Shown: piece after piece, positions 53,301 to 63,109 of the stretch
Position numbering within the stretch: the stretch's first letter is position 1
Layout: each line of letters begins with the position of its first letter
DNA from: Corella eumyota
Lineage: Eukaryota; Chordata; Ascidiacea; Phlebobranchia; Corellidae
NCBI GenBank assembly: GCA_963082875.1
Contig: OY720098.1
Location: 20,832,001 to 20,896,000, forward strand
Length of the DNA stretch: 64,000 nt
Direction: 5' to 3'
Translations under genes and position numbers: made by a program
Notes under the pieces: model-generated
Databases searched by the model: none
What the model was told of the DNA's origin: nothing
The model's input: the letters and a program-made list of their open reading frames with translations, nothing else

Positions 53301-53791
53301 TTTATTTAGCTGAAGACATAAACGATGATGAGTTAGAAACAGAACTTTGTAGAAATCTTACAGAAATGAACATCCAACGCTTACAGTTTGAACTTAATGC
53401 TTTGCTTATGCTTGGACCAGAAGCTAACCCTGATTGGAGGTAAAAAATTAATGTTGACGTTTAAATATTAAGTATTAAGAATTTAGCATTATTAAGTTTA
53501 AACATCAAATAATATTATGTTTTTTAGCGCAAACACATTAAATATTTTGGTATTTAATAAAATTATAAAGATGTTATGAGAATTGTTTACACGTTTAGGG
53601 ATTAATCTAAATATTTTGTACAACTTTCGAATTTTTGTTTTAGTTTATCCGATGTCTTGCTGGCCTACCTTGAACAGAAGTACGACAACGAAGATTTAGA
53701 TCATTCTTGGTGCGAGAAATTACCAGAAGATATATTGTACAAACATGCTGTCCATGTATTTAGTCTTTCCATTGAAGTTCAAGCTATTTAA
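21858..53791 (+). CDS. Complete RNF213-like giant AAA+ E3 ubiquitin ligase with death-fold-like N-terminus, copy C
   Basis: Seventy-nine exons, phase-matched throughout, give 18036 nt (6011 residues plus stop), against 5207 for human RNF213. Approximate residues: helical cassettes 1-194, 195-409 and 476-671, with low-complexity linkers; coiled coil 862-1134; carbohydrate-binding-like module near 1160-1290; stalk to about 2850; AAA2 P-loop-like GMGKS near 2890; AAA3 Walker A near 3294; AAA4 Walker A near 3653; RING near 4821; RZ finger near 5320. Motif spacings match human RNF213. Expected role: cytosolic, ATP-dependent ubiquitylation of proteins and of lipid A on bacteria (known for the family). 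The start ATG at 21858 matches copy B. Exon coordinates are given in the block entries below. Confidence 0.88.
22042..22400. mobile_element. tRNA-related SINE-like element in intron 1 of copy C
   Basis: The left end has an A-box-like TGGCGTAGTG (22051-22060) and a B-box-like GGATGGATTC (22101-22110), about 50 bp apart. The right end has the same layout on the opposite strand: B-box GGTTCAATTC (complement of 22314-22323) and an A-box-like part near 22370-22382. Base composition differs from the surrounding intron. It looks like a composite SINE or two SINEs head to tail in opposite orientation. Confidence 0.5.
23837..25297 (+). other. Copy C helical cassette 2 (exons 5-8)
   Basis: Exons 23837-23996, 24305-24463, 24783-24933, 25123-25297; phases 1, 1, 2, 0. 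The a+b part reads LCPMLSDILTDEQI ... LESLKLNVKKNWENDFLKAI. The c+d part reads VAVLYELMSRCLISNNSLL and TDWLLYMLSIAVKLDD. The frame-keeping donor of exon 6 (A|GTTTGT) is weak. A stronger GTAAAA four bases downstream would shift the frame and stop soon after. Confidence 0.68.
25454..26464 (+). other. Low-complexity linker exons between cassettes 2 and 3
   Basis: Small phase-0 exons 25685-25717, 26021-26080, 26151-26210 and 26420-26464 encode Ser/Gln/Asp/Pro-rich, probably disordered sequence. A further open 78-nt segment, 25454-25531, has a good acceptor but would need a GC donor (CAG|GCAATT). It would add 26 codons without changing the frame. Confidence 0.55.
26551..27879 (+). other. Copy C helical cassette 3 (exons 13-16)
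   Basis: Exons 26551-26713, 27211-27348, 27440-27602, 27756-27879; phases 1, 1, 2, 0 again. Key segments: LVCLITMLGNLLTSGQV, LADGLKRNAQDNWKKDFVKA, LRKLFNNWENIEQHKLNV, RNWFLWILTTAM. Exons b (138 nt) and c (163 nt) have exactly the lengths of those in cassette 1. The intron at about 26830-27010 holds a repeat-like patch. Confidence 0.66.
26838..27070. repeat. Repeat-like patch in intron of copy C
   Basis: A stretch with higher GC and a short hairpin-like CTGTTAGTCCAACAG (near 26871-26885) stands out from the surrounding AT-rich intron and is not coding. It resembles a decayed SINE or MITE, but ends were not found. Confidence 0.25.
28296..29939 (+). other. Disordered linker exons after cassette 3
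   Basis: Eight phase-0 exons: 28296-28355, 28570-28638, 28755-28814, 28939-29001, 29091-29123, 29244-29282, 29450-29536, 29781-29939. They encode polar, Pro/Asp/Glu/Asn-rich sequence. Exon 29450-29536 (PYQKAIPVTCGA) matches copy B exon 9 (SYQRATPADCGA), so copies B and C shared this region before B lost its centre. Confidence 0.65.
30090..32211 (+). other. Coiled-coil exon string of copy C
   Basis: Nine phase-0 exons: 30090-30173, 30289-30381, 30442-30525, 30671-30757, 30910-30993, 31430-31504, 31617-31697, 31785-31928, 32125-32211. The translation is Glu/Lys/Leu-rich with heptad-like spacing (for example KLNKVETKLAETKKSALL), about 210 residues of probable coiled coil, followed by a charged tail. 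A self-association role is inferred. Absent from copy B. Confidence 0.68.
30815..30842. repeat. Perfect 14-bp tandem duplication
   Basis: CTTGTTGACAACAA occurs twice back to back in an intron; the unit itself is nearly palindromic (TTGTTG/CAACAA). No function is evident. Confidence 0.6.
32707..33514 (+). other. Basic linker and carbohydrate-binding-like module of copy C
   Basis: Exons 32707-32770, 32909-33022 (Lys/Ser-rich), 33149-33266 and 33348-33514. The last two encode a beta-type module: IVEFQAILDTQMF, then FIYKYLIRDITTNELYWEFL and an NRKI motif. This follows the pattern PYKYV...YEFI...NR that I recall from the N-terminal CBM20-like region of vertebrate RNF213. It supports orthology outside the AAA core. 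Confidence 0.58.
33727..42102 (+). other. RNF213 stalk region of copy C
   Basis: Exons: 33727-33989, 34139-34398, 34573-34758, 34861-35068, 35233-35318, 35438-35612, 35730-35867, 35981-36079, 36152-36283, 36407-36590, 37238-37410, 37485-37611, 37688-37866, 37937-38093, 38160-38416, 38513-38675, 38799-39016, 39166-39382, 39546-39744, 39835-39972, 40270-40511, 40640-40849, 41130-41296, 41437-41740, 41933-42102. Mostly helical. LSDLAMISAGQ followed by VDRVSCF, and LRDLQSRLMLIAGEA, match RNF213 stalk signatures I recall. All junctions are in phase. Confidence 0.78.
36376..36423 (+). repeat. Duplicated splice-acceptor segment
   Basis: ATAGGGTAGTAGATTTGC occurs twice, 30 bp apart, at the acceptor of the exon starting at 36407. 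Use of the upstream AG (exon from 36377) would run into stops, so only the downstream AG keeps the frame. Confidence 0.6.
42180..43042 (+). other. AAA1-AAA2 region of copy C
   Basis: Exons 42180-42333, 42558-42754 and 42911-43042. The junction of the first two recreates a P-loop-like DAAGMGKSLY. This corresponds to the GMGKS motif of the degenerate second AAA unit in RNF213. No matching Walker B was recognised, consistent with an inactive unit. Confidence 0.62.
44000..44215 (+). other. AAA3 Walker A and B of copy C
   Basis: Walker A GETGCGKT (44000-44023) and Walker B ILFLDEAN (44192-44215), 56 residues apart. Catalytic Lys, Asp and Glu are present. Corresponds to the ATP-hydrolysing AAA3 of RNF213. 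Confidence 0.88.
45077..45313 (+). other. AAA4 Walker A and B of copy C
   Basis: Walker A GKPGSSKS (45077-45100) and Walker B VVVLDEIG. The distance from AAA3 (about 359 residues) matches human RNF213 (about 349 between the two Walker lysines, from memory). Confidence 0.88.
48581..48694 (+). other. RING finger of copy C
   Basis: Eight zinc ligands in the order C-x2-C-x12-C-x-H-x2-C-x2-C-x9-C-x2-C, from CKSC to CPRC, with the common CGH at the centre. Three residues shorter than copy A just after the last ligand pair. Confidence 0.9.
50078..50167 (+). other. RZ finger of copy C
   Basis: CPNNH, GEC, CPEC and IGG are all present. The presumed active-site cysteine codon is TGT at 50111-50113. 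The finger is about 500 residues after the RING, as in human RNF213. Confidence 0.85.
50453..53791 (+). other. C-terminal exons of copy C
   Basis: Exons 50453-50609, 50683-50858, 51023-51165, 51244-51343, 51440-51557, 51671-51876, 51967-52132, 52251-52295, 52379-52456, 52611-52727, 52914-53115, 53310-53439, 53644-53791. Each has exactly the length of its counterpart in copies A and B. The C-terminal 595 residues belong to the RNF213 shell/C-terminal domain. Stop TAA at 53789-53791. Confidence 0.9.
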
Positions 53792-54158
53792 TGACTTTAA
53801 GATGTGATGTATTGCTGTATAAAGTTTTTTTTAAGTTTTCGTTAAAATGTTCCATGTAAATAATTATTATCATGTATGCAAAAGCAAATTAGTTGCTTGT
53901 TCAATAATTCTGATTTGTATTTTTTTAAATTTTATAAAAGCCCTAAATCATTGTAGAGCTTTTTTATGTTCACTTTAGTTTAAAAAAATTAGTGACCACT
54001 ATATAAATAATTTAAGCATAAAAAAGTTTTGATCGAAAATTTGCTGCAAATTATGTGTGCAGCAACTTGTATGTTGTAAATTGAAATTTGGTGACTAAAT
54101 TATGATCTATTTTAAAATGAATAATGGCGTAAAATTACATTTTCATGTATATATTTTA

Positions 54159-54164
54159 AATAAA
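54159..54164 (+). terminator. Poly(A) signal of copy C
   Basis: AATAAA 368 bases after the stop of copy C, in AT-rich 3' UTR; the first clear hexamer. Confidence 0.45.
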
Positions 54165-55007
54165 CTGTAACCGAAATTCTTCAATAGACTTGTCCTACTA
54201 TTTGCAGTTTTTTAACATCTGTAAAAACGACCTTCCCACATCAAGGGTAAAAATATATTTAAAAAAGATATTTTTGATTACATAAGTCACGTACTTTAGT
54301 CGCTGAAACTGAACTTGTTGTGGAAAAGCTAAACTTATTGAAAACAAGCTTGCATTTTTCATTAACACACCAACAAACGAACACGTGCCTTATCTTTTGA
54401 AGAATTCGCTTTGTTGGGGATAAATCTAAACCTTAATTCATTTTTAAAAATATAACATATAATTGTTACGTCATCTGTCCCCGATTGTCACTATGTAGGG
54501 AGAAAAGAAGATCAGTGTATTACTCGTGATCGTGTGTTGGCAGTTTTAGTAAGTGTTACGTACAAACTAAAAAATACGTTTTTAAGGTTTATATACCAAT
54601 AAACTGAACGTTTAACATTGTTTAGTCATATTATGAGATTATTTTCTTGTAATGATTTTGTGTTGTGAAAGTAGCTTTACTTTGACATGCTGTTAGCGGA
54701 GTTGGTAACAAAACAATCCTGACAATCGATCGATTGATCGTTACAATAAAGTTACAATCATAAGCATTGTGGATTGTTTTGGCAATATACTGATTGTTTA
54801 GTTGTTGGTTCAACGGTGACGAACAGATTATTAGGCATTGTTTAAGACATTGTTTTGGATAACTTAAATAAAACATTAGAATTTTAGACAAACACCAAAT
54901 AATTAAACGTTACAGCAGCATGATCAGATGGGTCACAAATTTAACTAAATATTAAACTCATTGTACAGACCTAGAATTTGTTTGAATAGGTAATTAAATT
55001 TGTATAA
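54165..55007. other. Intergenic region C to ORP gene
   Basis: Short spacer with no supported coding exon. It holds a CREB/ATF-like element and probably the promoter and 5' UTR of the ORP gene. No NF-kB palindrome was seen here, unlike the copy B and C promoters. Confidence 0.5.
54462..54473 (+). promoter_or_regulatory. CREB/ATF-like element upstream of ORP gene
   Basis: ATTGTTACGTCA, the same 12-mer as at 21308-21319. It lies 535 bp before the ORP start codon; the other lies 539 bp before the start of copy C. Confidence 0.35.
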
Positions 55008-58000
55008 ATGTCTGTTTTGAGGCATGCAATTGATGCATCAAATTTAGGAATGGCTACAATTTTGGCTGATAACTCAATGGTAAGGAAATTTATTATGTCT
55101 ATAGTTCTGTATGTTCTGAAAACTAAATTTTATATAGGTCTACATTTAAAATAATAATGTTTATGTATTTTTATTTTTTAATGTAAAAATTATTTGATTG
55201 CTAATGCTTATAATAGAAAGTCTATTAAAGTTTTTGTTTCCCGACTTTATATTTCATTAATTAAAATTTTAAGTTTTTTATTTAAAAAGTTTATGTTTAT
55301 TTTCATGATATTTTATTATTGTAGCCGACAATAAATAAGGACAAGGCTCCAGAAAAATTAGTTGGATATTTAATGAAGAAAAAGAAATGGCCAAGAAAGG
55401 GATGGCATAAAGTAAACAATATTGTTACTTAATAATTTTTTTTTTAGTAATAAACAAAATTATTAAATAAGAAATTTTTGCTAAAAACCTATAAATTTTA
55501 GTGGTATAAAAAGTTATATTACGTTGTAAAAATTAATTTTTTATTTATTCGAATAGAAAAACATTTTTTAATGATGTGTAACTTGTAAGTATATTTTTTA
55601 ATGATAAAAGTGACATTATTATTTATTTTTGTTATGTGATTTATTCTTTATTTTAGAGATATTTTGTTCTTGAAAATGGATTTTTAAAATATGCAAAAAG
55701 TCCTTTGGGGGTAAGTTTTATTAGTTTTTTTGTTTTAATTGGACTTTAATGACATCTTTTATTAATGTACTTGTGGATTTTTTATGGTTAAAACTAACAC
55801 ACTATCCCATAGAATTAAAAAGGAAACATGACCAATTGAACGTCGGTTTTGATTAACAATATAATATAATAAATTAGTTATATTGGTTATATATATAGTT
55901 AAAATAATTTTTGTCATATTATTTAAATGTATTTAATATTATAAAGTAAATGATTGGGATTAGTATTAAAATTTATATTTTAGTTTTCAAATATTAAACT
56001 CTGGGATACTTTTATCAAATTAATAATATAAATATTGGTTTTGTGTTTTGTATTTGTTTTACCTAATTTTATATTTTAATAAACTAAATTGAAAATTTCA
56101 GATCGCAAAGAATAAGATTCATGGTTTAATGGATATTGGTTGGAGTGTAATGTCAACAAAAAAGAAAGCTTTAACCATTGATCTGGATGCTGAGGATACA
56201 ATCTTTCATTTAAAGGTTAATTTATTATATTTAAAGATTTATAATTATGTATTTAATTAGATTTAAATTTTTAATAATTTGATTAAATACAAATATAAAA
56301 TACACATAGTTTATGTGATAAACTCTTTTAATATTTTAAGTTAAATTGTTAATGCTGTATGATAAATAACTATTAAATACACCAATTAGTTTAAGAGATA
56401 TAACCTTTAATGTAAACTTAATGACAATATTTGTTGATAGGATAAATCTGTAACAAGTTATCAAACCTGGGTATCAAGATTAAGACAACATCGTGATTTT
56501 CGACAACTTGAAATCAAGAAAGATACAACTATAACTAATCACAACATTAATGACTCGTTACATTTAAATGTTAGTTTGGTTTGTAAACTTAATTAATGAA
56601 ATAAACATGACATTAAGCAATTATATTTACGAAAATAGTTTACTCAATCTATCTACATCATTTATCACTTATAATTTTTTAGTTTACACTGAATTTATTT
56701 ATGATTAATTGATGTAATGTTTATGATATTGTTTGTTGTGTTGGTTTATTTAATTGCATATCATGAAATGTTTTTGTTGCTAGTTATTCAAAAGGTGAAC
56801 TTTGATATATAGGTAGTTTTATTTTTGATTTTAATGTGTTATTTTAATTTTTAGTTAACTTCTACACCATTAGACATAGATGACCACAAAGAAAAAGGAA
56901 ATATTTTGCCCACTTGTAGTCAAGGTTAGTAGTTGTGGTTTTATTTTCCAATTTGTAAAGGAAATAGAATATAAATTATTTATTTTTCTGCAAATCTTTA
57001 AAGGTTTAAAAAAATTAAAATAAGAGATACAATGGAATTGACTTTACAAATTGAAAATAAAAATTCACGAATATGCTTTTAAAATAATTTTAGTTAAAAA
57101 GAGAATTAGACTTAACGATTTGAATATGTTTCAACAGAATTACGACAAGCTCAAAGTAGCATCGCACTTCTAAATTGCATTATTGATGACCTGCAAAGTT
57201 TGTCAATTGGGATGACGTCTCGTCTTATTGTACCTCCCTCTCCAACTTTGTCAAAGAAGGAAAAGAAACAATCTAAAAAGGCAGCGAAAAAGTTGAGCAA
57301 ACAACCTGTTGTAGCAAATACTCCTGAAACAAATCAACAATTTCTTGCACCAGAAAACAAGGTTTCTCCCTTGAGATTTTTTATTGAACTTAGTTGTGCA
57401 ATTAGGGACGTCTTAGTTGGTTTTATTGATGCTGTATTGATTTTTATGTTTTGCTCAATTATTTTTTTAAATGATGATAATTATTGTTTAGTTAATTGTA
57501 AGAAATAGCTTAAGGATTTTTACTTGGATAGTTTGTTTTATAATTTTTCTTTAATAATTGCAATTTTAGCAGAATTCAAACAACCAAAGTCAAAGTAACC
57601 CTGATCTAACAATGTTATCTCCTCCTGGTGGGTTTGCTGTTCCAGGAATTCCATCTCAAACCACTACCAAACAAAAGTCTTCTGATGAGGATTGGAAAAG
57701 TCACAAGGTAAAAAATTGAATTTAAGTTAACAGCTTTATTATACAGTTTTGCTAGACTGTTCAAATAATTTCAACCTTGTTTAAAGGTATCCAAGTCAGT
57801 CCAAGGTACTCCAGTTCATACACAGCGGGGTTCAACTTTTTCAATGGGATCCGGATCTCAATATTCTCAACATTATAACAATGAAGCTGAGCTCACTGAT
57901 AAGCACATCAACTTTGTTAGTTTGGCTTCAAAGGGTGAGAATAATCAGTTTGCTAATTAGTTTTTTAAAAGTAACAGTTCTGTAAACTTACTGGAATACT

Positions 58001-61000
58001 TTTTAAAAATAAAATTTGAGTGGTTAAAAAAAATAAAATAAGATTTTATTTGTTGTATTATTATAAATTAATCTTTGATAAACCATTTTAGAATGTATAT
58101 AATTTAATTATGTGATGATTTACTCAAATTATAATGTAACTTTTACCATTAAGTGTCTCCAATTATTAAGAAATGGTTTGTTTGTTAAATATTTATATAA
58201 CTAACATGTGATGTTTATAAGTTTTATGGTAAGGTCACTAACTTTGCGGTAATTAACTTAACAGATCACCAATTATAAATTTAATTGTTTTAGTGTCTCA
58301 AGCTTTATCTGAAGTGACCGAAAGTCTTGCTCAAAAAGAAGATTTAATTTACAACCAAACTAATATTATCAATTTAAGAAACACCATTTCTCAGGTTCTA
58401 TCATTATCATAATTGTAATTAAAGGGATATTACAAATTTTGGCCTTTTTAAAAACTAAAATATATAAAGGGATATCCTATGTATTTAATATATTAAATAT
58501 TAATGTGATAAACATAGTTGATATATTTTGAAAGTGTATGACTAGGAATTCTATTAAGGGAATTTTTACTATCCACACATTCAGTGTGAACATATCCTGT
58601 AACAGGAAATTGTTTGTTTAGTTAAGTTCTGAAAATCAGGAATATAAAATCAGGTTGAACAGGATTCAACAAGATTCCAACATTGCTGAACCATTTCACC
58701 AACAAAGTATATTAAAAAGAAGAATAACGGTAAATTAAAATTTAATTACCTAACTATTCTTATTAAATACACTAGAAGTAAAATAAACTGATAACTTTTT
58801 TTTTCTATTTGTTGCAAAACATCAGCCATTAAAAACTCATTACATATTGCTTTAAGATATTTTTAATGTGTTGCCTGTTAGTTTATTTATATTAGAAAGC
58901 ATTGAATGAGTGTGAAAATCAATTAAATTGCAATTCTTTCTCAATTAAATTGCAATTAAAGCACAAAAATGAAAAAGTATTTAAAAAATTGTATTAATAT
59001 TTACATTTAACCACTATAACAAATATTGTTAAAGTTTTGACTAATTTGGTAAAGTACTTATGCATATTTCAAATTGTTTAAGCTAAATATTTTTTACCCT
59101 AGATGTAATTTACTAAACCAGTATTTTGTTAACAGGCGAACAACAAACCAATCTTAAGTCAGTTGTCAGCAGAAAGTCAACTGTCTATCACTGAAACAAC
59201 GTCCGAGTTGTTTTATGATGCGGAGGAATACATGATCTCAGATGAAGAAAGCTCAACTGATGGAGAGGTATTTTGTTTATCTGTTAATTGTAATTTTAAT
59301 TCTATATACATTTTTTTTAGGGCTAAAATTTAATTTCAGAAAAATACCAAATATTTGATATTTGTTTTAGGAGTTATTAAATATTTATATTTTATGTTTT
59401 TTTGAAAGAATTTTAAAATTAGTATTGGGAATAAGTGAGAAAATAAGATTTAGAGTAAAACTTTGGATTTAACTTTGTTGAATATTGCAGGAAAGTGGAA
59501 CAGGTGATGATGGAGCTTCAAGTGATGCAGATTTATCTGAAGGAAGCGAAACTACTTCTTCTCCAAGTTGTAAGTTACTATTATTTTAATTGGAATTTTA
59601 TTTTTTATTGTTTACTTCTTTCGACTAAATCTTCCATGTTACAAATTTGTGCAAATTGTAAATTTTTTGTATAGATTAGTAAGAATTTGCATTTAACAAG
59701 CTTTTTAATTAATCAAAAATGACTTTAAACAATTTTTATAATTATTTGATTATTTTTATATTAAAATGAAATAAAACATCTCGTTTAGGGTAATTTGAAC
59801 GTAATCAGAAATTTTTTTTTCACTATTTAATTTGTAAGTTTTTTATTTCTCTTATAGCTTATGAAGTGGAAGATCTGGGAGGAGTAGGGGGAAGGGCAGT
59901 TGTAGTTGGAAGCACAGGAAGAAGGGAAAAACTTCCCACACCTCGCCCGGACACAGATGTGAGTTTGTGGAACATCTTAAAGAAGAATATTGGAAAGGAT
60001 TTAAGCAAAGTAGCAATGCCTGTCACTTTAAATGAACCTCTTAATGCTTTGCAGGTTTGCATCAAACTTTTTGTTTTAAAACTTTTGCTATAAACAAATT
60101 TATGACTGTTAATAAATGTTACATAACTTTAAATAAATGCTAAGTTGACAATATTTAGGTTAAAATTGAATTATTTTTTTGGAAGTTTTTGCTTAGCCAG
60201 ACCGAATTTTATTAAATTTATGTTTATTTTAACTTAATTGCAAATATTTATATATAATTGTCGAAGAATTAATATTTTATTGTTTTGTTTTTAAATCTAG
60301 TTATTATGTGAAGAGTTAGAATATACTGAGTTGTTGGATCGAGCTTCAAACTGTGACAATGAACTTGAAAGAATGATTTATGTCGCTACATTCGCTATTT
60401 CTGGTTACTCTTCTACTTACTACAGGTAAACAACAACTTTTAGTTATAAATTAGAATAATGGTAATCTTTACTGGTACATACTTTATCAAAAATAAATTG
60501 GGCTATGTGTTGTTGTTTGGTAGGTTTAGAAACATTTTTATACGTCTGTGTTTATATTAATAAAACAATATTCACCTTTGTTATGTTTTATTTTTTTACA
60601 GAGCTGGTCAAAAACCATTCAATCCAATATTGGGTGAAACATATGAATGCATCAGAGAAGACAGGTTTGTTGTTATTTCACAACTTATTTTAAATAAAAA
60701 CTTATAGATTGTTACATAAACAGTTTTGATTTAATTGATTTTTATTTCATTTTCTAAATTACTAATTTTGTTAATAGCTTAGATTTCTTACAGTTGTAAT
60801 AACTCCAGTAAAAATTTTAATTAAAGTTTCATATCTTATTAGGAGATTTCGTTTCATGGCAGAGCAAGTAAGCCACCACCCTCCTATATCAGTTTGCCAT
60901 TGTGATGGGGACAACTTTGAGTTTTGGCAAGGTCATTTTATTTAAGATTTGATTTAAAGAGTGTAATTTAATCCTTTATTTAGGTGTTCAATTTACATTT

Positions 61001-62654
61001 ATAAGTCGTAATTTGTAAAAATATATTTCTGTTTTATTTTTAGATGCGAGATTTAAGAATAAATTCTGGGGAAAATCAATGGAAATATTTCCAATAGGAA
61101 GTGTTCATGTGCGATTAAAAAAGTAAATTTTATTTCAATAAATAAAAACTAAGTCTTTACTTATCAGGAGTAAATATGACACTAAATTATATAGGTATGA
61201 TGAGGAATACACTTGGAAAAAGGTGACATCTTGTGTCCACAATATAATGTCAGGAACAAGATGGATTGAACATTATGGAGATATGGTTATCTCTAAAGGA
61301 GATATTTCTTGCAAGATTTCATTTAGTAAGGTTGGTGCAGTATAAACCAATTTATTTAAACTGTATTATTATTTAACTTTATTAATTTTATACACTTTAT
61401 GCTTTTCGTCTATGTAATATTTTTGCTCAGTTTTATTTTGTTATTACTGCTTTGGTGTTAACTTGTATACCCTTCAATAAAGAATGCACTTTAATAAATA
61501 TAAACTAACCAAAAAAAAGTGCTAACTAAAAATTAACTAACATTAACGTTTATCACATGTTCCACTAACAAGTAACAATCAAATATATTTTCAGAGTGGA
61601 TATTGGAACAATAAAAATGGAGAAATTAGTGGTAGTGTAATAAACAACAACAACGAAGCTGTCCATAAAATCCATGGGAAGTGGTTTGAGGGGGTATTTT
61701 GGGGGGAGGGGAGCAGAGCCAAGTGTATTTGGAGACCAGGTAATAACTTTGTTTATATTTTGTGACAACTATTGAAAGTATTTGTTGAGAAATTATTTTT
61801 TAGGTTAAAGTTCTATATAAGATTTAGAGTTATGTATATTTTGTATATATATTCGTTTTAATGCTTAAAATTTTAAGGCAATTGTCACAAGTTTTTTATC
61901 TAAAACATAATCATAATTCTATATTGTATTTACCTTTGCCGTTTATATTTAAGGCTCTATGCCAACTGATCATGAAAGAAATTATGGTTTTACTCGCTTT
62001 GCCATTGAACTTAATGAACTAGTTTCATCTGAAGTTGATTTGTTGCCAAAAACAGACACCAGATTTCGACCAGATCAAAGGTTGGTACATTAACATAAGG
62101 GTGTAACAATTTGATATTAAGAAATAAATTTATATTTTGTTTAAAAAAGGGTTTGTGTTGCTTATATTTGAAAAAAATTTGTATTGTCTGGTCACCTCTA
62201 TGGGAAATTTTTTCATTTTTTATTATTGCCAGCAAACCTATACAAGTAAGGTAATCTTTTCTTTCATAACTTTCAGATGTTTAGAAGAAGGTAGAATTAG
62301 TCAAGCGGAAGAAGAAAAAAGAAGGGTTGAACAACTTCAAAGGGATCAGAAAAAAGAGAGAGATCTTAAGAATGTAACCTACAATCCAAAATTTTTTCAG
62401 TAAGTTTTATACACAATTAACTTTTTTTTAAATCATTGATATTTTAGGTTATGTTCTGTTAAAATTAAAAAAAAAATTATATTATTTTTTTATTCAAAGA
62501 TTTATTTTTAATTTTGGGTAAGTAATTTAACGTTTATTTTTGTTGCAGAAAAATTGGCAGCAATGATGAAGAATGTTGGACGTTCAAAGGAGATTATTGG
62601 AAGTTAAGAAAAGATCCGGGATTTAAAAACATGGAATTAGCAAAATTATGGTGA
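55008..62654 (+). CDS. Oxysterol-binding-protein-related protein, ORP3/6/7 type
   Basis: Exons 55008-55079, 55325-55411, 55657-55710, 56102-56215, 56441-56578, 56855-56924, 57138-57361, 57573-57707, 57787-57934, 58294-58394, 58622-58729, 59136-59267, 59491-59569, 59858-60054, 60301-60425, 60602-60664, 60843-60931, 61044-61122, 61195-61330, 61595-61739, 61954-62080, 62277-62399, 62549-62654. Total 2652 nt, 883 residues (human ORP3 about 887). It has an N-terminal PH domain ([20 protein letters not shown]), a Ser-rich middle, an FFAT-like motif and a C-terminal ORD with EQVSHHPP. The family moves lipids (sterol, PI4P) at ER-plasma membrane contacts. No signal peptide or membrane segment. No link to the RNF213 genes is evident besides proximity. 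Confidence 0.93.
55325..56578 (+). other. PH domain of the ORP protein
   Basis: Exons 2-5 encode [20 protein letters not shown], then [29 protein letters not shown] and [12 protein letters not shown]. This is the PH-domain pattern specific to the ORP3/6/7 subgroup. It binds phosphoinositides at the plasma membrane in the family. Confidence 0.88.
59205..59228 (+). other. FFAT-like VAP-binding motif in the ORP protein
   Basis: ELFYDAEE flanked by acidic and Ser/Thr residues resembles the FFAT consensus EFFDAxE. Position 1 is Leu rather than Glu, with Glu one place earlier. ORP3 has a motif at the corresponding place. Expected to dock on VAP at the ER. Confidence 0.65.
59937..62654 (+). other. 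Lipid-transfer (ORD) domain with EQVSHHPP signature
   Basis: Begins [20 protein letters not shown]. It continues through [28 protein letters not shown] and the family signature EQVSHHPP (60862-60885), whose two His residues bind PI4P. It ends with a [10 protein letters not shown]-terminus. All hallmark residues are present. Confidence 0.93.
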
Positions 62655-63103
62655 TGCCACTTTTCATATTGTACTACTTGGATTATTGAGCTATGCACAA
62701 TCAACACTGCTAAAAGTTTTTACTTAAATATAATTTTAATTTGTTTTATGTTCCCTATAATATTGCACTTTCTCAATCGAATGTTTAAACTGCACAATTA
62801 ATTGAACAAATAATCAAATTAGGCTACTTTTTCAGTCTTGTTGATTTTATTGTGTTTAAGTAATGTTAGATTATATATAGCTTGGTGAGCTTTACATTAC
62901 CTGCAACAATGCTGTGACTGTTTATTTTATATTTGTAAAAATAGTACAAAAATACCAAATTTTTGGATGTTATAAGCACTATACTCCACCTATCTCACAG
63001 AAAAATGAGTAGCAATTATTGACGCACTAGATTATATGTATTTGCAATAATTATCTACATAATTCCTGTACTACACTTTTTTGCATTATGGTACAATCTA
63101 TTT

Positions 63104-63109
63104 AATAAA
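63104..63109 (+). terminator. Poly(A) signal of the ORP gene
   Basis: AATAAA 450 bases after the stop codon in AT-rich 3' UTR. Confidence 0.45.

Noticed and set aside
53792-62654. Functional operon of copy C and the ORP gene
   Set aside because: The 1.2-kb gap, separate poly(A) signal and own promoter-like element argue against an operon, although ascidians do have operons with short gaps.
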